Positions 44,558 through 52,433 of a stretch of 64,000 nt of DNA are shown piece by piece. A model generated the notes under the pieces. That model made no database searches. It saw only the letters and a list, made by a program, of their open reading frames with translations, and had not been told where the DNA came from. A program made the translations under genes and the position numbers. The stretch lies in assembly GCF_012927405.1 (NCBI RefSeq), contig NZ_JABBGM010000004.1, forward strand, positions 341,876 to 405,875. The letters are read 5' to 3'. The first letter of the stretch is position 1, and every line of letters begins with the position of its first letter. Source of the DNA: Novosphingobium olei. GTDB taxonomy: Bacteria > Pseudomonadota > Alphaproteobacteria > Sphingomonadales > Sphingomonadaceae.

Positions 44558-46913
44558 AAAGCAATTCCTGAAGGTCGTTCACGGCCGCGCGGAGCTGATC
44601 GGCGCCGCCGAATAGCCTGATGATTTCCGCGGGCTGACCGTGGGTGGAAATGGGCGGGACGCGCAGAACGTCCGGCAAGACGAACTGTGCATCGCCATGA
44701 TCTGCGTATTTTTCAAGAAGCTCGTCCAGGATTTCCCGAGCTTCGGGCGAAAACCGCTCAAAGAAATCCTTCCGCTCCGCCTTGACACGCTGCGCGCGCT
44801 CGCGCCGCGTCCGCAACGGGGCGTTGAAGGCAAGATGGCAGAGCAGGTCGAAGGGGTCAGCGTCCGGCTGGCCTGACTGTTCGATCAGCTCGCCAAAATC
44901 GATTCCGCGCTCGGCGAGCGCCTCAATGATGTCGCGGCGCTTGTCGGCATCGGCCCAGCGCGAGCGCAGCTCCGCCGATGATGTTGCGATCGACCGGACG
45001 CTCTCAGCGGCATAGTCGGTGAACTTGACCACCCTGAGCTGCTTGCCGGTGGGATCAAGCTCATGGACGAGATGGGCCACCACTTCAACCTGTCCCCCAT
45101 CGAAGTAGAACTTGCGGGGTTCGGTGGTAGAAGGCTCGATGACGCCGGGGTCTCCGTCCGCCGGAGCGTCATCATCGCCTTCAGGCCGGACTTCGGTCTC
45201 CGTAACCGAAATCGTCTCCCCCTCATCCGTAATCTCTTCCTCGGTAATCCGCGCCGGATCGCCATCGAACGCGGGATCAGCGAACATGCGGGTCGCCGTC
45301 CCCGTGTAGTCAATGATGTTGAACCACAGCTTGCCGTAATCATCACGCAGGCGGGTGCCCCGTCCGATGATCTGTTTGAACTCGCTTATCGATCCGACGA
45401 CCCGTGCGAGCACGACGTTCTTACAGGTTGGCGCGTCAACGCCCGTGGTGAGCAACTGCGATGAGGTCAGGATGACTGGCGTTTCCTTATCGACATCCTG
45501 AAAGCGGGACAGATGGCCGCGCCCGATCGCACCTTCGTCGGCGGTCACACGGGCTACGTAGTCGGGAAACTGCGCCACCAGATCGGAATTCAGATTGACG
45601 AGAGCCTCGCGCATCTCGGCCGCGTGCTCCTGATCCACGCAGAAGACGATGGTCTTGGCGAAGCGATCCGTCTTTTTGAGGAAGTCCGTCAGATGGCGAG
45701 CCATAGCCTGCGTGCGCGCGCGCAACGCAACCACGCGCTCGAAATCTTTGGTCTGGTACTCATCGTCCGGAATCGATCTGCCGTAGCGATCCAGCTCATC
45801 CTTGCTGGGGCGCCAACCTGCGGCATCCCATGCCGTGACCACCCGGTGGACACGGTAGGGGGCAAGGAAGCCGTCATCGATCCCCTGGCGCAGGCTGTAT
45901 TCGTAAATCGGGTTTCCGAAGTAGAGATAGCTGTCGCGGTTATCATCGCGCAGCGGCGTCGCCGTCATGCCAAGTTGAAAGGCTGGTTTGAAATGATCGA
46001 GGATCACGCGCCAGGAACTGTCATCGCGGGAACTGCCGCGATGGCATTCGTCCACGATGATAAGGTCAAAGAAATCCGGCGGGTAGTCGCGGAACAACCC
46101 TTCCCGGCGCTCATCCTCCGCGAGGGCCTGATAGATCGCGAAATACATTTCGCGGCTAAAGACGATTTCTCCTGACGCGATCTTGTGACGCGCATCACCG
46201 AATGGCGCGAACGTCTTGTCCTTGGGATCGTCGATCAGAATGTTACGGTCGGCAAGGAAGAGAATTCGCGGCTTGCGGTGCTCGCCGCTCATGTTCCAGC
46301 GGCTTGACCAGAGCTTCCAGCATATCTGGAACGCAACGACGGTCTTGCCCGTGCCCGTCGCCATGGTGAGAAGCACGCGTTTCTTGCCGCCGAGTATAGC
46401 CTCAATCGTGCGGTTGATGGCGATCTGCTGATAATAGCGCGGCGTCTTGCCGCCGACGTGATTGTAGGGCGCAAGAAGTTGGGAAACCTGCGAGTCATTG
46501 GTAATGCCCGACCCGGCCTGATAGCGCCGCCACAACTCGTCCGGTGTAGGATAGGCGGAGACCCGGTTCTCGCGCCCGGTAAAATAGTCGATCTCGATGA
46601 TGTCCGCGCCGTTGGTCGCATAGGCAAACTTCAGGCCGAGCATCTGGGCATAGTCGCGCGCTTGCTGCACGGCGTCAGCCGCCGTCCTGTAGCTCGCCTT
46701 CGCTTCGACAACGGCTATCGGAAAGTCGCGCGTGTGACGCAGAAGATAGTCCACGCGCTTTGGCGGTTTTCTGATAAAGCCCTTGCCCACGGGAATGACG
46801 CGGCCGTCCGTAATGCTGCGCTGTTCAGCGATTGAGTGCGGCTCGTTATCCCACCCGGCTTCCTGAAGCTTCGGAACGACGTGCTTGCGGCAGGTGTCCG
46901 CCTCATTGCTCAT
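44544..46913 (-). CDS. hsdR: Type I restriction endonuclease subunit R
   Basis: A 789-residue HsdR. N-terminal nuclease: D55 and VEAK (E70, K72). Superfamily 2 translocase: Walker A ATGTGKT (185-191), DECH box IIVDECHRGSS, and motif VI IIGRGTRLRDD. C-terminal domain is of the EcoEI/KpnI type. It cuts unmodified DNA after translocation. It overlaps the small RHH gene upstream by 11 bases, so the three genes are one operon. Confidence 0.92.
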   Translation of the reverse strand: MSNEADTCRKHVVPKLQEAGWDNEPHSIAEQRSITDGRVIPVGKGFIRKPPKRVDYLLRHTRDFPIAVVEAKASYRTAADAVQQARDYAQMLGLKFAYATNGADIIEIDYFTGRENRVSAYPTPDELWRRYQAGSGITNDSQVSQLLAPYNHVGGKTPRYYQQIAINRTIEAILGGKKRVLLTMATGTGKTVVAFQICWKLWSSRWNMSGEHRKPRILFLADRNILIDDPKDKTFAPFGDARHKIASGEIVFSREMYFAIYQALAEDERREGLFRDYPPDFFDLIIVDECHRGSSRDDSSWRVILDHFKPAFQLGMTATPLRDDNRDSYLYFGNPIYEYSLRQGIDDGFLAPYRVHRVVTAWDAAGWRPSKDELDRYGRSIPDDEYQTKDFERVVALRARTQAMARHLTDFLKKTDRFAKTIVFCVDQEHAAEMREALVNLNSDLVAQFPDYVARVTADEGAIGRGHLSRFQDVDKETPVILTSSQLLTTGVDAPTCKNVVLARVVGSISEFKQIIGRGTRLRDDYGKLWFNIIDYTGTATRMFADPAFDGDPARITEEEITDEGETISVTETEVRPEGDDDAPADGDPGVIEPSTTEPRKFYFDGGQVEVVAHLVHELDPTGKQLRVVKFTDYAAESVRSIATSSAELRSRWADADKRRDIIEALAERGIDFGELIEQSGQPDADPFDLLCHLAFNAPLRTRRERAQRVKAERKDFFERFSPEAREILDELLEKYADHGDAQFVLPDVLRVPPISTHGQPAEIIRLFGGADQLRAAVNDLQELLYGQA

Positions 46914-47109
46914 GAGCCGCCCCCTTGCCGCTCGGCTGCCTATCCCGCTTGTGCTTGCTCGAAAGCGGCTGGTGGGCGCTGACGTACTCTTTCATGAACT
47001 CGCGCAGAACTTGGGCTGCCGGCTTGTCCTGACCTCGGCACACTTCCACGAACGCCTCGCGCAACTCACGGTCAATCCGGATTCTCAACCCCGCGTCCTT
47101 GGTCTTCAT
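46903..47109 (-). CDS. Small ribbon-helix-helix-like protein, first gene of the restriction operon
   Basis: A 68-residue protein from the ATG at 47109: KDAGLRIRIDRELREAFVEV resembles the ribbon-helix-helix strand and first helix, then a charged tail. Such proteins bind DNA; located directly upstream of hsdR and overlapping it by 11 bases, this may be a controller of restriction expression. A longer frame from a TTG at 47187 is possible but would add a stretch with no family pattern. No toxin partner is visible. Confidence 0.55.
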   Translation of the reverse strand: MKTKDAGLRIRIDRELREAFVEVCRGQDKPAAQVLREFMKEYVSAHQPLSSKHKRDRQPSGKGAAHEQ

Positions 47110-47483
47110 GGGTTGCGGTGTAACCAAAGGATACACAAATGGGTAGCGAGAAATCAGATTGAGAGAAGGCCATGATCGCGCGATCAATCATACGAGATCA
47201 GCTATCCGGCTTCTGAATTTCAGGCGAGCACGACCAAGATGTTGGCGATTCCGTCCGATAATTCGCTTAGCTTTTCGCCAAAAGGTACTGGCTCACACGT
47301 TCCTGTGTTTTACGTCGAGGCGTTCTCCCCGAGCGGAGATCCACAACAAATCTAGGATCGCCAACCGCCAATCTGCCAAATGTACTGGGCGACACGCTGC
47401 TACGCACCAAATATGACTCGATCTGCTCCAGTAGCTCCATCGCCTTCGACTCGCTTTGCGCTTGTGTTCTTGTTATGTTCCTA
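47110..47483. other. Long intergenic spacer before the S24 repressor
   Basis: About 370 bases without a convincing gene (weak plus-strand frame at 47159-47416 lacks any protein pattern). It contains the 14-bp perfect palindrome TGATCGCGCGATCA at 47173-47186, 64 bases from the restriction operon start and well placed as an operator for that operon. The rest is unremarkable. Confidence 0.45.
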
Positions 47484-47500
47484 CTAGGAAGGCTTCCTAG
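47484..47500. promoter_or_regulatory. Operator 1 of the S24 repressor
   Basis: CTAGGAAGGCTTCCTAG is a perfect palindrome (8-1-8) with half-sites CTAGGA / TCCTAG. Three bases separate it from a second site with the same half-sites. Palindromes of this size directly before a LexA/CI-like gene are typical autoregulatory operators. Confidence 0.75.
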
Positions 47501-47503
47501 AGT

Positions 47504-47522
47504 CTAGGATCGAATTTCCTAG
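47504..47522. promoter_or_regulatory. Operator 2 of the S24 repressor
   Basis: CTAGGATCGAATTTCCTAG has CTAGGA and TCCTAG half-sites 7 bases apart (5 in operator 1). It abuts the first possible ATG at 47523. Bases 47514-47529, which include its right arm, match 15 of 16 bases upstream of traA. Confidence 0.7.
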
Positions 47523-47546
47523 ATGGATGCGATAGGACTGCCCGCG

Positions 47547-48191
47547 ATGGAAGACGCACGTAGAGCCCTGGACGAGCTGATCCAGAAGCGAGGGGTCAAT
47601 TACTCCTCGATATCGCGCCTCCTGGGACGCAATGCCGCCTATATCCAGCAGTACATTCGGCGCGGCAGCCCCAGGCAGCTGGACGAACAGGATCGCGCGG
47701 TGCTCGCCCGTTTCTTTGGCGTCGATGAGAAGGTTCTCGGCGCCCCGGAACGGCGTTCTGGACCCGTTGTCGAACTGGTCCATGTGCCGGTTCTCGCGGT
47801 CGAGGCGTCCGCCGGTCACGGTGCGCTCGCCGAAATGGAAGCCAAATGCGCCCAATTCGGATTCGATGAAAAATGGCTGCGACGGCTGACAGCCAGCAAG
47901 GCAACGAACCTGTCGATCATCGCGGTTCATGGAGACTCGATGGAACCCACCTTGCATGACGGCGACGAAGTGATGGTCGATCTGGGCGATGGCCAATCGC
48001 GCCTGCGCGACGGAATCTATGTGATGCGCATGGATGACATGCTCAACGTCAAGCGCGTGGCGATCGAACCGCAAGGCAAGCGGGTCTCGGTGCTGAGCGA
48101 CAATCCCGCCTATCCTAGTTGGCGCGGTCTCGAAAAGCGCACCATCAATATCGTCGGCCGCGTTCTCTGGTTCGGCCGAGCTCTGCGCTAG
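47547..48191 (+). CDS. S24/LexA-like self-cleaving repressor
   Basis: A 214-residue repressor with N-terminal helix-turn-helix (YSSISRLLGRNAAYIQQYIR) and a C-terminal S24 peptidase domain. Cleavage site A89-G90 (EASAGHG), nucleophile S131 (GDSMEPTL) and base K169 (NVKRVA) are present, so RecA-stimulated self-cleavage is possible. The ATG at 47547 has AGGA upstream; the ATG at 47523 would start at the operator edge and add 8 residues. It probably represses its own gene and, by a shared motif, the transfer operon. Followed closely by small genes on the same strand. Confidence 0.85.
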   Translation: MEDARRALDELIQKRGVNYSSISRLLGRNAAYIQQYIRRGSPRQLDEQDRAVLARFFGVDEKVLGAPERRSGPVVELVHVPVLAVEASAGHGALAEMEAKCAQFGFDEKWLRRLTASKATNLSIIAVHGDSMEPTLHDGDEVMVDLGDGQSRLRDGIYVMRMDDMLNVKRVAIEPQGKRVSVLSDNPAYPSWRGLEKRTINIVGRVLWFGRALR

Positions 48192-48204
48192 GCTCACCAT
48201 ACCG

Positions 48205-48630
48205 ATGCTTGTCATTCTTGCCGCCTCGATTGTCGCCGCCGGGCAGACCTTCACTTGCACGCCCACCCATGTCTGGGACGGCGATGGCCCCGTCTGGTGC
48301 GCAGAGGGACCACATCTCCGCATCGCGGGGATCGCGGCGCGCGAAATGGATGGCACATGCCGCTCCAACCAGCCCTGCCCCTCTGCCTCGGCGGTAGAAG
48401 CCCGTGGTGCGCTGGTAGGCCTGCTGGGCGGGCCGCGCGGCACCATCCCGACAGGTCATGTCGTCGTTCGAGGTCCGAGGCTGACATGCCGCTCCGAAGG
48501 GTCTGCCGGAGGCAGCAGGACAGCCGCCTGGTGCCGCCTGCCTTCGGGCGCCGATCTCTCCTGCGCCATGATCCGCACGGGGACGGTTCTTCGCTGGGAT
48601 CGCTATTGGAAGGGTCCGGCGTGCCGCTAG
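48205..48630 (+). CDS. Exported thermonuclease-like (SNase) protein
   Basis: A 141-residue protein with a short signal peptide (LVILAASIVAAGQTF) and a region resembling staphylococcal nuclease-like domains (HVWDGDGPVWCAEGPHLRIA ... GIAAREMD), with several cysteines. Catalytic Arg/Glu residues of SNase are only partly visible, so activity is uncertain. Genes like this occur in sphingomonad plasmid backbones beside DUF5818. The stop overlaps the next gene. Confidence 0.6.
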   Translation: MLVILAASIVAAGQTFTCTPTHVWDGDGPVWCAEGPHLRIAGIAAREMDGTCRSNQPCPSASAVEARGALVGLLGGPRGTIPTGHVVVRGPRLTCRSEGSAGGSRTAAWCRLPSGADLSCAMIRTGTVLRWDRYWKGPACR

Positions 48631-48929
48631 GCGCCGACCTGCATCTCACCGGATACCTGGACGAAGGACCATATGGCCTGCTTCTTCGTAGTGGCGGCGG
48701 CGTGTGGGAACTGGACGCGCGCCGCCCGTCGCATCGTCTGATCGGCTGCGAGGTCGAAGTCACGGGCCAGCGTGCCGGGTTCAACGGGATCGTCTGCGAT
48801 CAGATTTGGCCGGCAGGACAGCCCCGCCCTCGCAGGATCAGGCTCAACGTCGAATATCTGCTGACCGCAGCATTCGTAGGCTACGGCTTCATAGCCTTGC
48901 TATTCGGCCTCGCCGGACATCTCCACTGA
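48621..48929 (+). CDS. DUF5818-like protein with C-terminal membrane anchor
   Basis: A 102-residue protein from the GTG at 48621 (AGGG upstream), overlapping the SNase-like gene by 10 bases. It has the pattern DLHLTGYLDEGPYGLLLRSG ... RPSHRLIGCEVEVTG and a terminal membrane helix (YLLTAAFVGYGFIALLFGLA). The compact OB-like beta pattern resembles DUF5818. Function unknown. The longer frame from 48255 is a shadow of the SNase gene. Confidence 0.65.
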   Translation: MPLGADLHLTGYLDEGPYGLLLRSGGGVWELDARRPSHRLIGCEVEVTGQRAGFNGIVCDQIWPAGQPRPRRIRLNVEYLLTAAFVGYGFIALLFGLAGHLH

Positions 48930-49126
48930 TGCTCAGCGAGTGGGAACTCTGGGCTTGTGCCAATCAGGTGCTGACGACGCATGGCGACAAGGCCCCGCTC
49001 CATGTCGCCGCACGGATTGGCGCTCAGGCGCTGGCCGGCGACAAGGCAGGCATCCAAACCTGGCAAGCTATCGCCCGACGGATTGCGCAGTTGACCGGAA
49101 AAGATGGCGATACGCCGCTGCAATGA
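48929..49126 (+). CDS. DUF6961-like small protein
   Basis: A 65-residue helical protein (LSEWELWACANQVLTTHGDK ... KDGDTPLQ) whose start overlaps the previous stop (TGATG). It resembles small plasmid proteins annotated DUF6961 in sphingomonads. Function unknown; it ends the plus-strand block before the convergent relaxase operon. Confidence 0.6.
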   Translation: MLSEWELWACANQVLTTHGDKAPLHVAARIGAQALAGDKAGIQTWQAIARRIAQLTGKDGDTPLQ

Positions 49127-49150
49127 GCAGAGCATCACGCGACATGCGGC

Positions 49151-49390
49151 TTACCCGATCGGCGCCAGGTCGCCCGGAAACAGGCAGGGCTGAATTCCGC
49201 CACTGGCATAGCCATCACCCTCGATAACGAAGCCACGCATCCTCTCGACCAGATGCCGTGCAAGATCGACACGGGCGCTGCGCTGCGCGCGCGGATCATC
49301 GGCATTCAGACCAGCGAGCGTCGGCTCGGGCGCCACAGCAAGCGCAACTTCGAGATGGGTCAGCAGGACATCGTCAGCGATTCGGGGCAT
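49151..49390 (-). CDS. Hypothetical protein after traI
   Basis: A 79-residue soluble protein from the ATG at 49390; an upstream TTG at 49426 would add 12 residues. The frame is protein-like but no family is recognised. It follows traI on the same strand with a 69-base gap, so it may be the last gene of the mobilisation operon. Confidence 0.45.
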   Translation of the reverse strand: MPRIADDVLLTHLEVALAVAPEPTLAGLNADDPRAQRSARVDLARHLVERMRGFVIEGDGYASGGIQPCLFPGDLAPIG

Positions 49391-49459
49391 GATCGCAATG
49401 AGAACAAATATAGAACTTTTAGTCAATCAGCCGCATGCGGATGGATGCGGAAAGCCCGG

Positions 49460-52396
49460 TCAGATTCCGATCTCGAAAGGCTTGGTGAGCGAGCGGTCCA
49501 GTTCCGGCGGTTCGCGCGCAGGTGCCGGTGCCGGTGCCGGCGCTCGGTCCTTCGCCTGGCCTCGCGCGGCTGCGTCGCGCAGGAGATCGACGGTCTCGAG
49601 AGCCGAGCGCTTCATTCCCGGATTGCGTTGGACTGCGGCCTCGAGCTTGCCGGCGTCATCGACGAACAGCGTCAATCCATCGCGCAAGCGGGTGACCGTC
49701 ACCAGGAAGGTTTGCTGGTTCGCCAAGTTACGTTCCCGGCTGTCCATGACCGCGATCCCCCGATCGGAAGTCAGGCCCTGTGCCATATGGGCATTGAGTG
49801 CATAGGCGAGATCGAGCCGTTCGAGCATCGGATCATCGCGCCCCAGCGTGTGCTCGGCCCCGAGCGAAGTCTTCACCGTGACGGATTTGCCGTCGATAGC
49901 GGTGATGCGCGCCTGATCGGCATTAAGGAGGCCACGCTTGTGATCGGTCTCGGTCCAGCGGATCCGGTCACCCGCATGGATGTCGAGCGCGCGAACTTCG
50001 AACAAGCGCAGCGGATCCTGCTCGCCTTGCGGGCGCAACTGGCCGGGCCGGAACTCGAAGCGGCGGCCACGTTCGTTCTCGAGGCTGACCCGCTCCCGCG
50101 CTATGTCGGTTTCGACCACCCGATAGCGCCCGGGCCGCAGACCCTGGGCTCGCTGGCGCCGATCGACCTCGACCACCGTGCCGGCTGCATAGCTGCGTGC
50201 ATAGCGCAGCTCCTCGCGCGTCACGTTGATGCGCGAGAGGGTTCCGAGCCGCATCGGCCCTGGCCCCAGTTCGCCATTGGCCTTCAAGCCGGTCTGGACG
50301 GCCTCGTTGACCTCACCGCGTAGCGCCCGGCCCGAAGCATAAATCGACGTCCTTTCGCGCTCGGCCGGCGACAGCGAGAGCCAAGCCGCAGCCGCTTCGA
50401 CGGCAGCCCCATTTCCGGCTTCCACAACATGGGTTCCCAGATGCCGCAGGGCCTCGTCGATATGACCGCCCTGGGCCGCATATTGGGCGTCGCGCAGCGC
50501 CTTCTCTCTAGCGCGGAGGTTGACGCTCATGATTGCGGTTTCGACGCCCACCTGCTGCATGACGTCGAAGGGTTTCCCGGCATCGACTGCGCCAAGCTGC
50601 TTCCTGTCGCCGATGCTGGCGAAGCGGTCCAGTTCCAGCAGATTAGCCAGACGAACGAGCTTCTCCTTGTCGGCATTGCCGACCATTGAGGCTTCGTCGA
50701 GCAGCACGACGGTGCCGCGCATCGCGGCCTTTGCCTCCGCTACCCGCGATGGGCCGGCCCCTTCGAGCAGGTCTCGATGCTGGCGCAGGAAGCGCGACAC
50801 CGTCATCGAGGGAATGCCGGTTTCACGCTCGAGCATCTGGACCAGCGTGTTCTGCACCGCGAGGCCGAGCACGGCCCTGCCTTCCTCGCGCAGCACATCG
50901 GCAACCGGTTTCAGGACGGTGCTCTTGCCGGCGCCGGCGACACCCTGGATCGCGACGATCCGGTTGTGCGAGGCCAGCAGCAGGCGTCCCGCTCCTTCCT
51001 GGCCCGGGTTCAGCGTCATGCCGTATTTGAGCTGGGAGAGTGCCTGCAGCCGCTCCCCGGCAACATCGGGCGGGACGATCGCGGGAGCGAGGCCGCGCCC
51101 GCTTTCGACGGCGGCTATGATGCGCTGTTCAAGGCCGAGCGCATCGCGGGTCGTGACAAGGTCGCGATCGGCGCCCTTGCCCTTCAGGAGGTGCCCCTGG
51201 CGCAGCAACTGGTCGACACGGTTCTCGATTTCCATGATCGATGTGGGGAGCGCGAAACCGAGCGCCGCGCGGAATATATCGGCGCGCGTGAAGGCCGCCT
51301 CACGCTCGCCGAGGTGGCGGATGGCGGAGGCAACAGCATGGACCGCGGCAATCTGCTCCGGTGTCCGGTTCCCCATCCGCGCAGGCAGGAGCGGGTCACG
51401 CTCCCTGAGGCCGAGACGGGTCGCGAAGGCTGCGGCAAGCGCGCTGCCCTGCCGCACGAGCCGGAGCGCCGCCTGTCCAAAGCCCGCGACGTTGCCGATG
51501 TCCTGCGCTGCGCGCGCGTTGGCCCGGGCGATCACCTGTGCGGGATCGAAACCGAGCCTGGCGGCGGCCTCTCCCCACTGCCGCGCAAGCGCATCGCGAT
51601 CCACGATCCGGCCCTTCTCCGCTCGCGTCATGAGGTTCGCGACATTGCGTGCCGCAAGACCTTTTCCCTCCATCGTGGCAAGCCGATCGAGGATTTCCGC
51701 GCGCCGGGAACTGAAGGCGTCGCGAATGGCTTTGGGAACGCCCACGGCCTCGAAATTGCCGTGCTTGCCATATTCGCCGACCTCATAGCCGAGCTTTTCG
51801 ACCGCCAGCCGAAAGCGCGCCATGGTCATCGCGTTGAGCAAGGTATTGTGCTCCCAGAGCTTGTCGTTGCGGAGCGCCCGCCACTTGCCGTCTGGACCCT
51901 GCGTCACATTGGCAACGACCGCATGAAGGTGCGCATTGGGCTCCTGGTTGCGGTTCGTGTCGTGCTGAAACAGACCCACGACGAGATTGCCCGTCGTGAC
52001 GACCCGCTCCTTGCCGCGCACCTCCATCCGCGTCTCCGCGAGGTTCTTCTCGGCCCAGACCAGAGTCTCCCTGACCGCTGCGGCATAGGCATCGAGGATG
52101 CGCTTGTCCCCGCCGACGAGCGCGAGGATCGACCAGCTTTTGGGCATCGAGAAGGTGAGATCCGTGCCCGCACGATGAACACGGGTTTCGCTGCCGACGC
52201 GGCTCCCGTCTGGCAGCAATCCCTTCAACACAGCCTCGAACTGCTTCGCCTCGATTGGCCCACGCAGGCCAAGTCTGTCGGCGCCCTTGCCGAGCCATTC
52301 GCCCGATCGGTCGGCATCGGCGCGCGTGTAGTAATTGTCGGCGGCGAAGTAATTGGCAGCGCCGCCGGCGGTGCGGACATTGGCTACAGAGAGCAT
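49460..52396 (-). CDS. traI: MobF relaxase-helicase TraI
   Basis: The 978-residue relaxase that nicks oriT and unwinds DNA. N-terminal relaxase domain: catalytic tyrosines Y16, Y22 and Y23 (ANYFAADNYYTR) and the metal-binding HHH set H145, H156, H158 (FQHDTNRNQEPNAHLHAVVA). C-terminal RecD-like helicase: Walker A GVAGAGKST and LLDEASMVGN. The ATG at 52396 (MLSVANVRTA) is the standard MobF start; a TTG three codons earlier is less likely. It lacks the long TraI C-terminus of F and is closer to TrwC length. It follows traD by 37 bases. Confidence 0.94.
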   Translation of the reverse strand: MLSVANVRTAGGAANYFAADNYYTRADADRSGEWLGKGADRLGLRGPIEAKQFEAVLKGLLPDGSRVGSETRVHRAGTDLTFSMPKSWSILALVGGDKRILDAYAAAVRETLVWAEKNLAETRMEVRGKERVVTTGNLVVGLFQHDTNRNQEPNAHLHAVVANVTQGPDGKWRALRNDKLWEHNTLLNAMTMARFRLAVEKLGYEVGEYGKHGNFEAVGVPKAIRDAFSSRRAEILDRLATMEGKGLAARNVANLMTRAEKGRIVDRDALARQWGEAAARLGFDPAQVIARANARAAQDIGNVAGFGQAALRLVRQGSALAAAFATRLGLRERDPLLPARMGNRTPEQIAAVHAVASAIRHLGEREAAFTRADIFRAALGFALPTSIMEIENRVDQLLRQGHLLKGKGADRDLVTTRDALGLEQRIIAAVESGRGLAPAIVPPDVAGERLQALSQLKYGMTLNPGQEGAGRLLLASHNRIVAIQGVAGAGKSTVLKPVADVLREEGRAVLGLAVQNTLVQMLERETGIPSMTVSRFLRQHRDLLEGAGPSRVAEAKAAMRGTVVLLDEASMVGNADKEKLVRLANLLELDRFASIGDRKQLGAVDAGKPFDVMQQVGVETAIMSVNLRAREKALRDAQYAAQGGHIDEALRHLGTHVVEAGNGAAVEAAAAWLSLSPAERERTSIYASGRALRGEVNEAVQTGLKANGELGPGPMRLGTLSRINVTREELRYARSYAAGTVVEVDRRQRAQGLRPGRYRVVETDIARERVSLENERGRRFEFRPGQLRPQGEQDPLRLFEVRALDIHAGDRIRWTETDHKRGLLNADQARITAIDGKSVTVKTSLGAEHTLGRDDPMLERLDLAYALNAHMAQGLTSDRGIAVMDSRERNLANQQTFLVTVTRLRDGLTLFVDDAGKLEAAVQRNPGMKRSALETVDLLRDAAARGQAKDRAPAPAPAPAREPPELDRSLTKPFEIGI

Positions 52397-52433
52397 GATG
52401 CCCAACCCGGCCGTGCGGCGCCTAGCTCACGCA

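Noticed and set aside
44241..44620. Plus-strand frames over the restriction genes
   Set aside because: Antisense to hsdM/hsdR; no coherent protein.
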